Below are positions 37,201 through 50,277 of a DNA stretch of 64,000 nt, one piece after another (position 1 is the first letter of the stretch; each line of letters begins with the position of its first letter). A program made the translations under genes and the position numbers. Below the pieces are notes generated by a model. The model had not been told where the DNA came from, ran no database searches, and saw only the letters and a program-made list of their open reading frames with translations. Source of the DNA: Nemopilema nomurai (taxonomy: Eukaryota; Cnidaria; Scyphozoa; Rhizostomeae; Rhizostomatidae); NCBI GenBank assembly GCA_003864495.1, contig ML133376.1, forward strand, positions 186,001-250,000, written 5' to 3'.

Positions 37201-40200
37201 CAATAGTGACGTACAGCGTAGCCTGTTAATTCAGTTATCAATGGCTTCCTAGTCTAAGCTCCACGGAGCTGATATTGAAACGTTTACTGTTAATCTGTGG
37301 AGGTTGCTATTTATCTGAGAGATCAATGCTTTCCAAGTTACCTAAAATAATTTCTACTCAACTAAATATGAGGTGTCTTTGTCTGTAATATAACAAACAT
37401 GCTTATGTTTTCTTAGAACAAAATTTTGAAAAATAAAATGGTCAAGGCAACAGGATTTCTTACGAAGAATTATAAAATAAAATGTTTTAACAATTAAAGA
37501 TCTTCAATTTAACTCAAGTTAACGTCGGTATAACAATTTGAGTGCTTTTTTTAAATCAAGTTATTGAATGACGGTTAAACTTGGGTCAACATGTACAATT
37601 TGGAGAACTGAAGAAGTTTCAAAAAGACTCACGTAATAACTTGTTCGTTTTTGACATCATCTAGCTTTTCTTCCTGTTTCACTTCCGTCATGACAATCTC
37701 GGGGGATTCCACACGCTTCTCGGGTGATTCCTTCTGGACCACTATCTCCTCCTTCCTCGGGCTTTCGATTGGCTTCTCCTCCATCACGTGCTCAACCTCT
37801 TCGGTGCCCTTGCGTATGACATAGGTAGTCTTGGTTGTTGTAGTTGTTGAGGTGGTTGTGGTGATGCGTCTTCTGTATCGCTTAGTCGTTCCATCTGGCA
37901 AAACCTTTTCCACTATAATCCATTCCTTCAATATGTTGAAAAACAAAACGAAATGCTTTGACGTCCCTTTAATAACAAATCCAATAACGATACAGAAGAA
38001 GATTAAGATTGGCAGCTGCAATCCTGCTAGCCTTCTAGAGCTGAATTTAGAAAACTTTCGGTTTAGTGGCAGGTGGTAAAACGAATCAACAACGACGAGA
38101 AGCGGAAGTAAAAAGAGTTAAATATGAAAGCGACAACTTCCATCTCACTCAAAGCGACAACTTCCATCTCTAATGGGATTTTTTTTTATTCTCTTCCTTC
38201 TCCCTTAATTGCGTCTGATTCAAGTTAAGCACCGCAATGCTGCCTATAGGGTGTTAAATTTGACCTGGATACCTGCAGGTAGCAATCACCGGATGCCAGC
38301 ATACCAATAAATACCATCAGCTACTGCAGATACCAGATCACTTAACATAAAACGTACTTTTCTACTCGCATAAAACGTAGCTGACTTTTCAACTTAATGA
38401 AAGCAACAAGTTATGGAGAAACTGTCAAATCAATTTTTGCGACAATGTAGACCAAAATAAAAGTAATTCGCGGACACCACTACACAACATTAAGGCGCAC
38501 TCGTTGTGAGCGTTAACTGTGCTTTACAAAACATGAAGGCGAAGCATAAAGCAATGCGAACTTACATTTGGATCATACTCCTGGTCCGGTTGCGTTTCGT
38601 CAATTTCTATTTCTTCAAATTCTTCCTCCGGTTCCTTTTCCGGTTGCTTAACTTTCCTATCATTGACTGCATCTGCTGCGGCGCGCATCATCCGGTTCTT
38701 CTCTGATTTAGTCCGAGGACGCTTGCTTGGTGCCCGGGCAAACTTACCGATAGCATTGCGCTCATGAAAACTTGGGTCGCTTCTTATTTGGTACAGGGTT
38801 CGTTCGCTGGGGAAAAAATCACTAGTTGAACACGCTCTGTGAGAAAATTTAACTAGAACGCCAAGAGCTCAGAACACAGCCTTGCATTTCGCAAGGATAT
38901 TGAAAGGCTTTCGACAATCACAAATCTCGCTAGCTTGCTTATTACTCGATCACTTTATTCGCCTGGGCATCTTCTCACTGAAATTTGCATTTTGCCAAAA
39001 ATTCATCCAACCACCTTGTCTCTTATATGGCTAATTCTGACATATCAATAAATTAAAATAAACTATAAGTCTGGTACATTCAACGTATTCAAAATGTTTT
39101 TTAAATTGGCTTCAAATATGGCTAGAAGAAATTTATCGAAATACTAACCACAAAGAAAGAAATGGTTTACCTGTAACGGAACTTTGATCCAATCATGAGC
39201 GAATCTGCAGCTCTCTTTGAGGGATCAGCGTTGGTTAACCTAAAGAAGTTTATAATCACAAATAACGTACCTTGTAATCATTTTAGTACCCTAAAATCGC
39301 TTGAGACATCACATAAGGGGATAAAGATTTATCTGTGGATGCTTGTTATACTATTGTAAACTATAGAAAAATAGGCTATGCACCAAACCAGAGGAAGAGA
39401 CTGCGCCATGGCTTACAACAAAGTGCTAACGGAAAACAGCATTCGTCGATACTCGACGAATGCTGTATGAAGAATCCGAAACATGACGATCCGAAACAAC
39501 AGTTGCTCGCTTAAAGTTGCCTATTTGTGACTGACTTAGCCGGTTTTCACAGTCAAGAGCTATTCTCGGTGGTGCTATCTCCAGGTTATGACAACACAAA
39601 TAGAAATGTGTTTGTGACGTCATCACTCTAGCTCTTCGCTGTTACTGATTACATTGACACTGTTATGCGAGAGGGCATTTCCATCAACAAGTTTGAAAGA
39701 AAGATTGACTGAGCAGGTGGTGTGATGCAGAGGAAAGTGAATTTCTATACATAAAATAATCTGAAGCTCCGTCAAGAAACGGCACAGGACAATGAGAAAT
39801 ACCAAAAGGACCGAGGCAGTAATTTTCTGGTCTTCTCTGGCAAAAATGCACAAGAGAACAGTCGAATATTACTAAAGAAGATTATTCATCTAAAGAAGAT
39901 GATTGATCTAAAGAAGATGATTGATCTAAAGAAGATGGTTCATCTAAAGAAGATGATTGATCTAAAGAAGATGATTGATCTAAAGAAGATGATTCATCTA
40001 AAGAAGATGATTGATCTAAACAAGATAATTCTCATCAAGACACAAAAGGGTGATCGAGAAATCGAGAAAGTGCACCAGAAACAAAAAAGCATGATTTAAA
40101 ATAATCACCGACTTAACTAGCGATGCCAGTTAATGAAATCGAGAAGAGTTCAGCAGTAGATCAGGGGTGTTACTAACCTGAAGAAAGAGTGATGCTCAAT

Positions 40201-43200
40201 GGCAGAAATGTAAATGTTCTTTGCGTCTCTCCTTCTGTTCATTGAAAAGCGCGGGTTCTTCTTTTTCTAAACGTAAACAAAATCAGATAATCAGTTGCTG
40301 AAAGAAATAGCTTGAAGCGGTAAGCAAGAAAACACTCTAAGGTAATCTGAACAAAAGTAGGACAGCTATTTCAGTTATGGTTAGATTTTAACTCATGGTA
40401 CAAAGTGATGCTCATGTGACAGGGTGGTCTCAGCAATCACTGATACCCACAAACTATCATTTAAAAGATGTGCATCAAGGATATAGGAGATAAAAAGTAA
40501 TAGTACCTCAGACTAAACTCATAATATATTTGAAAGTATTAAATGAATCCTACCTCTGATGGAAACAATTTGAGCATAAACTTCTTTCTTTTATACGCAA
40601 CCAAATCCACTGCTCTCCTGAAGGAACGAAATATGTGTTATCAAAGGTGTTCATCAACGTGAATTCTTTAATTATTGAGAAAGGGTCTTGTGTTGAAATC
40701 TTTGAAAGAGAGACATTATTCAGTTACGTTTGTAATACGTATGCAATACGTTTTTCAGTTCGTCATGCAAAGAGTCTTCCTCGGTGGAGAGAGTGCTCAA
40801 AATAAGTCTACCTTTCTGAACTGGCAGCTACTTACCAACCATAGCTATCTGTCGGCTCTCCATCTTCGTACACGATGATGCCTTTGTGAGAAATGCCAAC
40901 TTCGATTGGAACACCTTTTTTATTCTGGGAAAGAGGCACAAGGGGTTTAGACTTTTATCTCAGAATGATGGTGACGATGCTGCTATCTCTTGTACGTAGT
41001 ACATGAAACGCGGATAGAGGCAAGTCCGTTTTCTAATAAAAAAATGGCGGTGCCTTATGCTTCAAAACCACACTAGCTGACGATATTCAAATCATACATG
41101 GAACAAATGCTGAATACACAATGTTTCGCATAATACCAAATGTCATTTTTGTGTAAAAGTGACACTGTTTCTTAGGTTCTTTTTAGAGGAGGAGATAAAG
41201 AAACATCTTTGAAATTGACAATAACGCTAACGAGAACAAGCATTTCAGACTATTGAGTATCAATCTAGCCGTTATTTGGGTCAAGGGTCGAAATAGGGTC
41301 AAGCCTCGTCAATATAGCATAAAACGTTCTTACCCTTGCGTAGTGAATATCCACTCCATATCGCGGCGTACGTTTAGCGACTTCGAGAAAGTTCAGCTCG
41401 GCGTCTGCAGGATATTCACCCCTGGAATACACCAACGTACGTAATGAGGGCGTCGAAGAGTTGGCCCGCAAAATAAAGGGCATAAACTATATGTAAAAAC
41501 TATCTATATATCAATTATACAGATTGTGTAGCAAAGAAATGCTGGGGACAGTTGTCATTTGAGTTCATAAAAGGGCCTAGGTAGCAAAGCTAATAAATTT
41601 GTTAGTATACCTGTGCTCTTTGTGGAGATCGATAACCCGAGTGATAAAGCCTTCCTCCTGTTCAATCTGCAAAAAATGGGGTAAAAGCAAAGTAAGCATT
41701 TAGGATCAGCATGACCAAACCTTATTTGCAACGGCAATAGGCAGGTCCGAGAAATTTGCTAAGAGTTCCAAAAAACAGGAACATTTCCCAACAAATCGGA
41801 AATCAAACCAATGCCAAGAAACCATCACCATTGGAGCCATTTGGTTGCTCTTCTCTAAAGTTCATTGACTCTTTGCATACCGTAAATTCTCTTTTAAGCC
41901 TTCACTCTCAATTGAACCCCCCCTTCCTTATTGGCCCCCCTCTAAATTCAGCCCCTCCCCAAAAATATGCGAATAACATCTAGATATCTTTGCAATTCCT
42001 TTAAGTAGGAAGCGAATAAATTGGGCTTTCAGCAAACTTCCGCGTGAATAAATATAAAGGCGAAAGTATTCAACGAAAATGTTACATTCATCATGTAAAC
42101 TGAACGTATACGACGAAGTCTTTAAAACTAGGAAGAGGGCTTTCTCAAAACAGACTAAAAATAAAACTTGCAGTCACGTCCTTGATAATGTTTGCAATGA
42201 CCGGGGAATTTAAACACAAAAGCATACGAACCGAAGCTGGAAAACAAATCTTACCTCCGCCGGACCTAGTTGATATCCGTCAAGATAACTCGTGCCGTAA
42301 TCCGCGAAGCTATAGTCTCCAAACTCAGCTGAAATTGTAAAAATGACTTCTAGCCCCAGCCAAATAAACCGACGTTTTTTATTCAAATGTTGCAAAAGGC
42401 AAATTTGATATGTAGCCACAGAGTAACAAAATTTCTGCTTTTTGTGAAATACGACAGCGTTTTCACTTTAGCGAAGGCAAAGTGAAATGATAAATTTTGC
42501 AACCATCAACAGTCTAAAAATTCAATCCAGCGGCTCTTGTGGTGGCTTAAAAATATGCAGATAGATTGAACTTTATTCAAACCACTTTCTTTTAGAAAAT
42601 CTTCCAACTTCCGACATTTTTGCTTTTTATAATAGCCTTTCAACCTTTTATCCGAAACCTATTTATAAAAACTCATTGACTCATTTCTCATGACTCACTT
42701 CCTTAGATTGAAACCCACGAAGGATTATAAAGAAATACGAAGCTTGCACAGGTAGCACTCAGAAGACATTTACCAAACAAAAGAATACAGCTAAAAAGCA
42801 TACCTTGAGCCGTAAAAGATGCTAATAGAACATAGGTTCTCGTTGGGCAGCCAAGTCTAAAAAATAAAACAATATTTCAGGTTAAACAGTACGTCAATAC
42901 AGCTTCTAGTTTCTAAAACGGCAGTGGGCAAACTTAGTAAGAGGTGTGGCAATGATTTACTAACCTTCCATACACGATATCTTCTCGAAGTTGTAGGTAT
43001 AACAGATATCTAAAGAATAGAAAAATCGTAATTATCAGTGAGAAATGAAAGAAAATCAAGTCCCTTTCTTGGAGATAATGACTTTGAAGCGGATTAAGGA
43101 TGATGAGGGTCATTTCAGAGAGTAAACAGGTGCAGAGACATGGGTTATGACACAAGGCGAAATTATAGTGTCTTATCAGAGCGTCCTTCTCTTTCACTGT

Positions 43201-46200
43201 TAGGGTAATCGTTACTATTGAGAAAAGGTGCAACAATAGATCCACAGATTTTGGTGTGCATTGCTTCTTACATAAAAAATGAATGTAATAAATGATATAA
43301 GTAATAATAAATAAATGTAATAAATGTAATAAGTAATAAATGTAACTGCGACTGTGTACCTAACCAATTCACAAACACATTCAAATTACAAAGTGATTGG
43401 AAATTTCACATTATTACGAGACGCCATAGAGACGAGGTTAGGGCAAAAAGGTTCCTGTCTCATCTGCGCGATGCTGCGTAGCCAGAATGGAAGATCACTT
43501 TGGTGGATTGACGCAATCTAAAAGCATATTCACCCTTTTTGGAGAGAGGAGTGTAGTAAAGGTAAGTAGAGATTTGGGTAAATATTGTAAATACGAGACG
43601 TGATCTTTGGGTATTCCAAGAAAAGACGGATTCTTAGAGGCAATCAACAACTATACAATTATATTGCTTTTATCACTGTTCTATAGACGAAACATTATCT
43701 GTTTCGTTTTTCGGAGATGACAGTAGCTCTCTGCCCAATACTCCAGAGGAATCTTAGAATAGAGCAAACAGCAACAATTCGGTATGGTGTCTATCAAGGA
43801 AGAAACGGACTACAATGAATATGCTATCTAGAAAATTCAGCTTGAGCTTTGTTCGATACCTCGTGTACTCATCAAGGTGTTTTCCAGGCTCGGGTTCATA
43901 GAACTTGACTGCAAACTGGAACTTTAATTCACCAACTAAAGAAAAAATTTTTGGTCAGCTACAAAATGGCAGAGAAAATTCTGACAACTTAATGACTGGT
44001 AAATGTTTGCGAGAAAAGCTTATTAACTTTTGATTGCTTTTAATTTCAAAATGCTTATTACCGTAGAAAAAGACAAAACGTGTAGAAGCTTTAAAAGCCT
44101 TATCAAATCGACAACAAAGAGGACTAAAGGACTAAACAAAGGTTTGGTAAAAGCATCTTTACAAAAACTATGGGCTGATCAAAATAATGCAAAGCAGCTA
44201 AACTAAAAAAACAACGAAAGAAAAGCTCAGACAAAGAAGCATTGGAACAGCCTGCTTTCAGGCAAGCAAGAGTCTGAGAAATTAATTAGACTGAATTGGC
44301 CCACACAAATATTAGAAGATCGTAAGCACATCCATAAAAACAAAAATGCAAAGATGAGAGACAGATGTAATCAAAATACGGATTGCTCTTTGATTATGGT
44401 TGATTCTGGCCTTATAAACCATCTAAGATGCCTGATCAGAGATGAAAAACTTAGCAAATACCACGCCAACAAAGTCATGCATTACCAAGCGACTCGGCTA
44501 ATAAATCGAGCGAATTGGCGTAACAAAGAGGCTTTCGTTTATGAATCTGATAAAAAGATCACTGAGCCGGGGCTAATTTAACAGCAAGGCTGATTCCATA
44601 AGGCCTTGGGATGTCGCAAAACAGACAGCGGAGTTTCGAGCTGTGGCTAGCAAATGGCCCACTGACAAAGCATTCTATTCTTGGCCTAATTGAGCTTCGC
44701 ACTTGGACTGGTTGGTTGTTACACTTCTAGACCGACTCACGTTTTAGCTGCTTCTTGATTGGCTTTCGATGTTGCAACCATGACTACAAGAGTACAGAGT
44801 GTGTCACTTAAGACAGCATTACGCATACTAATGACATATTTGATATGACAAGGAATTAGTAGCGAAAAGTTAATTCAACAAGGCTCAAGGTTTAAGAATT
44901 TGAAAAAAGATTATGATCTTGAATCTAAACTAATTGCCTCAATGTGACGTAAAATGGGGAAAATCGACATTCTTTCTTATCTTTAGCAACATTTTTAGCC
45001 CATTGGAAATCCAATAATCATATTTTGGAAATTTCACATTGACAAGTTTGCCTCTATCAGCCGACCCTAAACCAGTTTTTCACAGTTAAAAACAATAACA
45101 ACATGTTTATTATCGATCAAAAATTGTCCCGCCAAATTCGTGACAAATTCAGTAATAAATAAAAAGTAGTGGAAATATTAAACCTTGGTTGGGCTGTTGT
45201 TTTGCACGAACCGCAGACCAAAGTATTCTTTGTCAACAATGCTCAGATTCTCCACAACTTTTGAAAAAAGAATCTCTCCGTGTGAATTTTTCTGCAAAAG
45301 AAAAATAGAAAGCCATGAGAAGATAAGAAAACGGGTCCAGAGATCATATCGATTCGCTTTGAGAACGGGGGTTTTAAATTGCCAATCTTTGAATACGTAA
45401 TTCATACAGCATGAAACATTTTAATAAAAGCCCATAATTCATTCTTAAGGTAATAAAAATGGAAAAGTTACAATACTGTATATAATACATATCATTTAAC
45501 AGCACCAGTTAAGTTTCCAAGACATCCACTTAATTTCACAGGTCTTCATTTTGCAGGAGGTTAACAATGATAATTTGTTTTGTCAATAAAGCGTTGCTGT
45601 GCGTTTTATTTTGTAAACAGACTAACCAACAGAGGGGTATGTTCCCACAATATTCGAAGCTAGCTGACACCGAAATCACTCTTACTACCACAATAAAAAC
45701 AAAGCTTTCCAGATGCCACATCTGGCTGTCCAAGATTCGCGCGATTTGATTTCAGATTAGCTTGATTACGACCATCATTAAACCAGCGATCATAATCTCC
45801 CAATAACCTTAAAGCTGAATACCTCGGGATACTTAGAGGATTAGGCTCATTTCTGAGATTATTAGCAAATCCTTTGAGTACAGTAAGCCTAGTCAAACGT
45901 TGAATCTTCACAAACATAAATTGCTGGGAGAGTCAAACACCTGGACCTTTCTGGCTTCCGATATTGGCTTTTCGAAACCAACGCACGACTAGTCTAATTC
46001 TCCAAGAAAACATATCATATCCAAGGGAACAACCAAAGGTTATCAGGTTTCAAAGCAAGGTTACTGAGCTAGCTGTTAAGAGGAATTTCGTTACAGTATG
46101 GGGGAAGTTGAGGTTTAGGCCCAACGTGGGTATGCTGATTCAACTGTTCATTTTGTGAAACTTTCCTCTTGCAGAATATGACCGTGAATATAATCCTTGA

Positions 46201-49200
46201 AATATCGGTAGAATGTGTAGGCTGTTGAGACGTCACAGGCACGTGACCTTCAACTGAAACAGCCAGTAACTCGATCGTTGAAGCCTGCGCAGCTACCAGC
46301 ATTGACACAAAGCAGCTGCGTTTGGTAGCCTAAAGCCCAATCTCCACTAGGCGGAAAAAATTCCTGCGATCTAGTTGGCTAATTGAAATTGTCGAGGCGG
46401 AAAATGTCGACTAGCGAAAAGTAGAAAGTGATCCTTCACAGGGAACTAAGCCTCAATGTCATTCTTAGTAGCAAATAGGTTCCACGTGCACCTTGCAGGA
46501 ACATCAACACGCACAGCAGTCCTGTTAACATTACCGGTGGTTTGTGCAAATCGCCAAAAGCAAAATGTGCATAACATAAGCTTGGTTATCACCTCGTCTA
46601 TACGAAACACCGGTTCTTTGTTTCGAGTTTCTGATCAGGACGCAAGATGATAAGGACGTACTCCAGCGGGTGTTTAACACCGAAACTATTTTCACAGAAT
46701 TCACCATTCACATTACAAAAAACTGAAACTGAGAAAATTTGTTCTACCTAGGCTTAAAAACGGTTTAGTAATGGTCCTTCAACCCTCAGGCAAGCTTTGA
46801 GCTTTGAGTTGCCAATTATCGGACCACGCCCATTTAGCTTCATAAAGAATCAGGCTCCTGCATACTTAATCAGCCAAGAGTCAAGTAGAAATATCGCCAC
46901 AACAATCTTAATAGTATTGTCGACAGGTTGTGACAGGTTGTTCTTCTTGATATGTTAGTTTCGTAAATAATGACTTCAACATAAGCAACAAAGGAATGGC
47001 ACACAATCAAAACCACACTTTTCAATAATGAATAACCTCTTGCAAATTTCAGTTGTTTATTGAATCCCTTTATCAAATTACTGCATGTTTCTCAGAGCAA
47101 GTAAGTGGGTGAGAAACTTTAAAGTGGGCAGGCAATCCACAATGCCTCTAAATATGAGGAAAAAACTAGGAATCCAAGAATAAGGAGCAGGCTTTTTAGT
47201 AACTATGACAGTTTACACAATGCTAGTTATTAACCCGTTTTGCAAAAGGATAATTCAAGGCACAATGAGATTATGCTACTGAAATGTTCCAGCACCTGGG
47301 GGGTGGGATCTGTTCTGCTAATAATAATTGACACATCAGAGTGATTATTATGTGACACTGATGATGCAATGCAAACTTGATTATGATTTAGATGTATTGT
47401 CAGTGCTACACAATCATGAAGACAAACAAAACATAGCATGGGGCTTGCTTAAGAGGCAAGGCATGGATGCAATATACATTCCTGGCTTTATACAAGCAAT
47501 GGTCTGCTGAAACTGTTTTGCTTTCTAATTGAAAGAGCGTGAGATGTTTGGAATGTGTTTGATAGATATTTACATGCACCCCAGGGAAAGAGCAAACAAA
47601 AATAATGAATATTTATAATTGGGTCAGCTCATGAATTAAAATTCCAAAACAAAAATTTTGCAGCTGCTTTCAGGCAGAGACAATAACCCTGCCTAATATT
47701 TTTGTCCAAGACAAGTAGAAGATATTACAAACCGTAAATCAATAATCAATTTCTGTTGCTCTTGTGGTGTTAATTTTTGGGTTAAAACATGAAAATAATT
47801 TACTACAGCCATAGCCTAGAATTCAAAACCATCAAACATAAAAACAAGTATTTCCTTGCAGCCAAAATATGTGTGCAGTTGTGTGGGATGAACATACTAA
47901 ATGTCATATGAAAAACAGCTATGCAGTGCCTCATTCTTAAGAACATTCTAGTAAAGCTACACCTAATTGCCAGGATGGAAAATTCTGAAAATATATATAT
48001 TTTTCATTGCAAAAGCCAGCATATCATTTGATTGCATACATCAGCAAGAGAAAGACCTAATAAAAATGAGGGCACAGTGGTGAAATCTTTCAAATGTACT
48101 TTTACTGTTTACAGAGCAATATAGTTTCATTATAGTATTTTTTATCAGTAAAACACAAAGGTGGTTTTATACAGCTTTCAAAACCATTATGTGGTTCACT
48201 TCTCACAGTGAATGGTATATAATCATTAACTCCAGAAATTATACAAGAGAGATTTTTGAGCTGACTATGATATCTTCAGATGCCATATCTGAAGAACAAC
48301 CCATGGAGATCAATACATATATTCTTCAGAATTATTCAACCAATGATCAATATCTGCTTTATTTCTTTGCCACATATCACTTCACACATTTGGATATTTT
48401 TCTGGTTCCACTTTTGCATCTAACTTTGCAGGTTTGATCAAGCTTATACAAATCAAAGAAGTTTACATTGGATAACAGTTTGTTTACTGTTATGTTGCTG
48501 ATGATTAAATTGGATTATTGTGATTGCCATGACAACAAATTCTGCCAAAACATCTACTGGAGCTCACAATAAACATAGGCTTTATGCTTTAATCCACATC
48601 TTCTAAGCAGACTTGACTAATATGATGTAGAAGTAAGGTGGTGACTGAATAGCAGAGGATTGGGAGCTGGGGGGAGAATCAAAATGGTATTATAAAACTA
48701 CTAAATTCTTGCTATAAAAAGGAATAACATTAGGTTTCCAACCACACATCTTGAGTGATTGTTGGATATATTGTTGGGGTCATTAATTGAACATTTACTC
48801 TCTTGCTGCAAGTTCTTAGTATTAAATATTTGCGCCTTAAATAAGGCTTCAAATAGCTGGCTGCCAGAGACTAAAATTGGTTCTCATTTAAAATTACCAA
48901 CTATATTGGTATAAACAGTTTTCTAACAAAAATGACAAGTTTTCTTAGTAACAGGTGGTCAAACCAAGTTATTTTGAGAATCTTTCTTTATACCTGTCTT
49001 AGTTTGTGCATAGGAGGGAAACTTGTATGAAACAATAATTAATGGGATGGGTCTTTTTAAATATTAATTATCAGTTACATAGAAGCAGGAAGAACTAAGA
49101 AATAACTGAAGTTTGTGGAAAAAACAAGCAGACTGTGCAAAATGGTAGCTTGGGAATCCAAACAATGTTTTGTAGCTTAAAAGTGTCTACTTTAATAGAG

Positions 49201-50277
49201 AAAATAGAATTGACTGCAATACACTCGAAGTGAGAGATAAAGTTTTGGTGTAGAAGTCTGGAAAGTATTGAGAAAGATAAGGCAGGTTTAACTAAGTTTT
49301 GTGCTTTTGTGGAGTCTTTTGGACATAATTCTGATTTCTTTGTCAAAAATGACAATTCCCCGTTGACAATTTCTTGAGAAGCAACGAGACGGGATCAGAC
49401 TAAAAATACCCTTACAGTTTGGTGTTTGCGAATATGACTCAATAGGAAAAGGAATAAGTCTTACTATAGAACAGAGTTTAAGAAATAAGGGCATGTTTTC
49501 TTTGGAAAACGTATCAGTTGCCCCCCTATTGATTGTCTAAATGCGTTTCGGAAATCGCGTTCCTGAATGGAACCAATTCCCATAATGTCATTTCGAGGTG
49601 TCGTGGTGTGGTAAGAAAAATATCCAGTTCACTATTACCGAACCGGATGCTGGTTATAAAAATCAGAAGCAGCTTGACTCGCTGTTGTCAGGATACGATA
49701 TATTTTAGAATTTAATAGAAGACGATTTTTATTCTGTGCCAAAGATCTAACAGCATGGAGAAGTCTGCCATCTGACTAATTGTAATCGACACTCTAATGA
49801 GAGTAAACAAATTTCGTAACCTAAAATATGACGAAGACGCCAGACGATTTTCAACCATCTTGTGTGAAGATGATCGTTCGACAAAACAAGTGCGTGACTT
49901 AGGAGAGTTTATATCAGTTACAAGGTGTTAATATGCTAATTTAGACGACAAATGTTGGCCTAATAATTCACAACTGTTCATCAGAATGATACTTTGTATC
50001 TAAGTCCCTGTAGAACGTTAGCAGATAACTGGGCAGCAGTTTAGAAAATGCACAACATCGAGAATAAAGCAACACATACCTCCACTTCGATTGACAGTTC
50101 AGTTCCATCAAGAAGACAGACTTCACAAACGTATACATTTTTGGACTTCTTTTTCTCCTGCTTCTGTCGTCGTTTACTGTTCGCTTTCGTAGCTTTTGAT
50201 TCATCAGGAATATTATTGGGAGAGTCCGTGTTGTTCGCAGGATTAATGTCTTGATCCTCTGCCATTTTTAATGTCAT
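25264..50277 (-). CDS. EPB41: Protein 4.1 family (FERM) cytoskeletal adaptor
   Basis: Cortical adaptor linking membrane proteins to the spectrin-actin skeleton. Twenty-five phase-consistent coding exons: 50277-50080, 45291-45184, 44783-44741, 43935-43860, 43009-42965, 42856-42804, 42328-42255, 41666-41611, 41421-41334, 40924-40836, 40617-40554, 40266-40178, 39239-39171, 38806-38566, 37925-37633, 35656-35558, 35332-35126, 34551-34167, 33780-33480, 33056-32875, 32396-32147, 28921-27617, 26746-26385, 25688-25608, 25308-25264; 4803 bp, 1600 residues. FERM spans about 48-328 (YVCEVCLLDG, KEYFGLRF, FAVKFYEPEPG, YLLYLQLREDIVYGR, EFGDYSFADYG, RYGVDIHYA, IEHHSFFR). The FERM-adjacent segment (KFRYSERT, DPSFHERNAIGKFARAPSKR) follows. 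A charged coiled coil lies at about 580-690 and the C-terminal domain at the end (TTEVITTSTEQKIVISGEGE, ALKEAADTSAQEGQ). No vertebrate-type spectrin-actin-binding domain is seen. It is much longer than a typical 4.1 (about 860), mainly through exon 22. A second in-frame ATG lies at 50265. Exon 2's donor (AAG then GTTTAA) is weak. Confidence 0.93.
25925..26296. mobile_element. MITE-like DNA transposon, copy 2 (inverted relative to copy 1)
   Basis: A 372-bp element in intron 23 of the 4.1 gene with the same termini as the element at 3961-4440 (CACGCTTTTTTTATAAGG and its complement) and TA on both sides (25923-25924, 26297-26298). Internal blocks match copy 1 in reverse orientation. It lacks the long AAGGAACTTTT expansion and the palindromic flank of copy 1. 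No coding capacity. Confidence 0.85.
27617..28921 (-). CDS. EPB41: 1305-bp cassette exon 22 of the 4.1 gene
   Basis: A single open block between a good acceptor (CAATTATAG) and donor (G then GTAAAT). It enters and leaves in phase 1 and is an exact multiple of three, so it can be skipped without frame change: exon 21 ends TCA G, exon 23 begins AT, and either route gives an open frame. It encodes 434 residues plus shared codons: acidic, Glu/Asp/Ser/Asn-rich, with a basic C-terminal part (KIKKQSQKRK, QQAKKKSSSES) and no recognisable domain. It could be taken for a separate single-exon gene, but the phases and the absence of an ATG at its start argue for an exon. Its alternative use is inference. 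Confidence 0.8.
29472..29601. repeat. Imperfect inverted repeat with TGACGT cores
   Basis: The arms ATCAGTGACGTA (29474-29485) and TACGTCACTGAT (29588-29599) are exact complements, extended with mismatches by CGG outside-inside matches, around a spacer of about 100 bp. It could be a small MITE or a paired ATF/CREB-type site. No second copy was seen in the window. Confidence 0.45.
32038..32085 (+). repeat. TTCAAAG heptamer array
   Basis: Seven tandem 7-bp units with few changes, in intron 21 of the 4.1 gene, 60 bp past the exon 21 donor. The unit overlap creates AGTTCAAAGTTCA, a DR1-like nuclear-receptor word, but a simple slippage origin is enough to explain it. Confidence 0.75.
35671..35790. 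repeat. 31-bp tandem repeat next to the exon 16 acceptor of 4.1
   Basis: About four units containing AATCACCCTTGATCAAATCA, the last ones diverged. The array begins about 15 bp from the 3' splice site at 35657-35658, so it makes up the branch-point region of intron 15. Confidence 0.85.
35800..37632 (-). other. Intron 15 of the 4.1 gene
   Basis: The remainder of a roughly 2-kb intron between exons 15 and 16. AT-rich, no coding exon, no array beyond that at 35671-35790. Confidence 0.6.
38128..38172. repeat. Short tandem duplication in intron 14 of 4.1
   Basis: The 19-bp block AAAGCGACAACTTCCATCTC (approximately) occurs twice, 25 bp apart. A recent small duplication; no functional indication. 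Confidence 0.6.
39872..40026 (+). repeat. 18-bp tandem array in intron 12 of 4.1
   Basis: Eight to nine copies of TCTAAAGAAGATGATTGA with a few substitutions. The unit is a multiple of three, so it gives an artificial open frame of repeated KKMIDL, which I do not consider a gene. It lies about 150 bp past the exon 12 donor. Confidence 0.9.
45292..50079 (-). other. Intron 1 of the 4.1 gene
   Basis: A 4.8-kb intron separating the start exon from the rest of the FERM domain, the likeliest place for alternative promoters or first exons. It is AT-rich, especially 47.2-49.1 kb. Open frames on both strands lack domains and good splice sites. No array or transposon with clear ends was found. Confidence 0.65.

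Noticed and set aside
39899..40099. Open frame encoding repeated KKMIDL
   Set aside because: Translation of an 18-bp intronic tandem array; no start context, splice support or domain.
44354..44581. 75-codon + strand open frame in a 4.1 intron
   Set aside because: Lys/Asn-rich, typical of chance frames in AT-rich introns; no splice signals.
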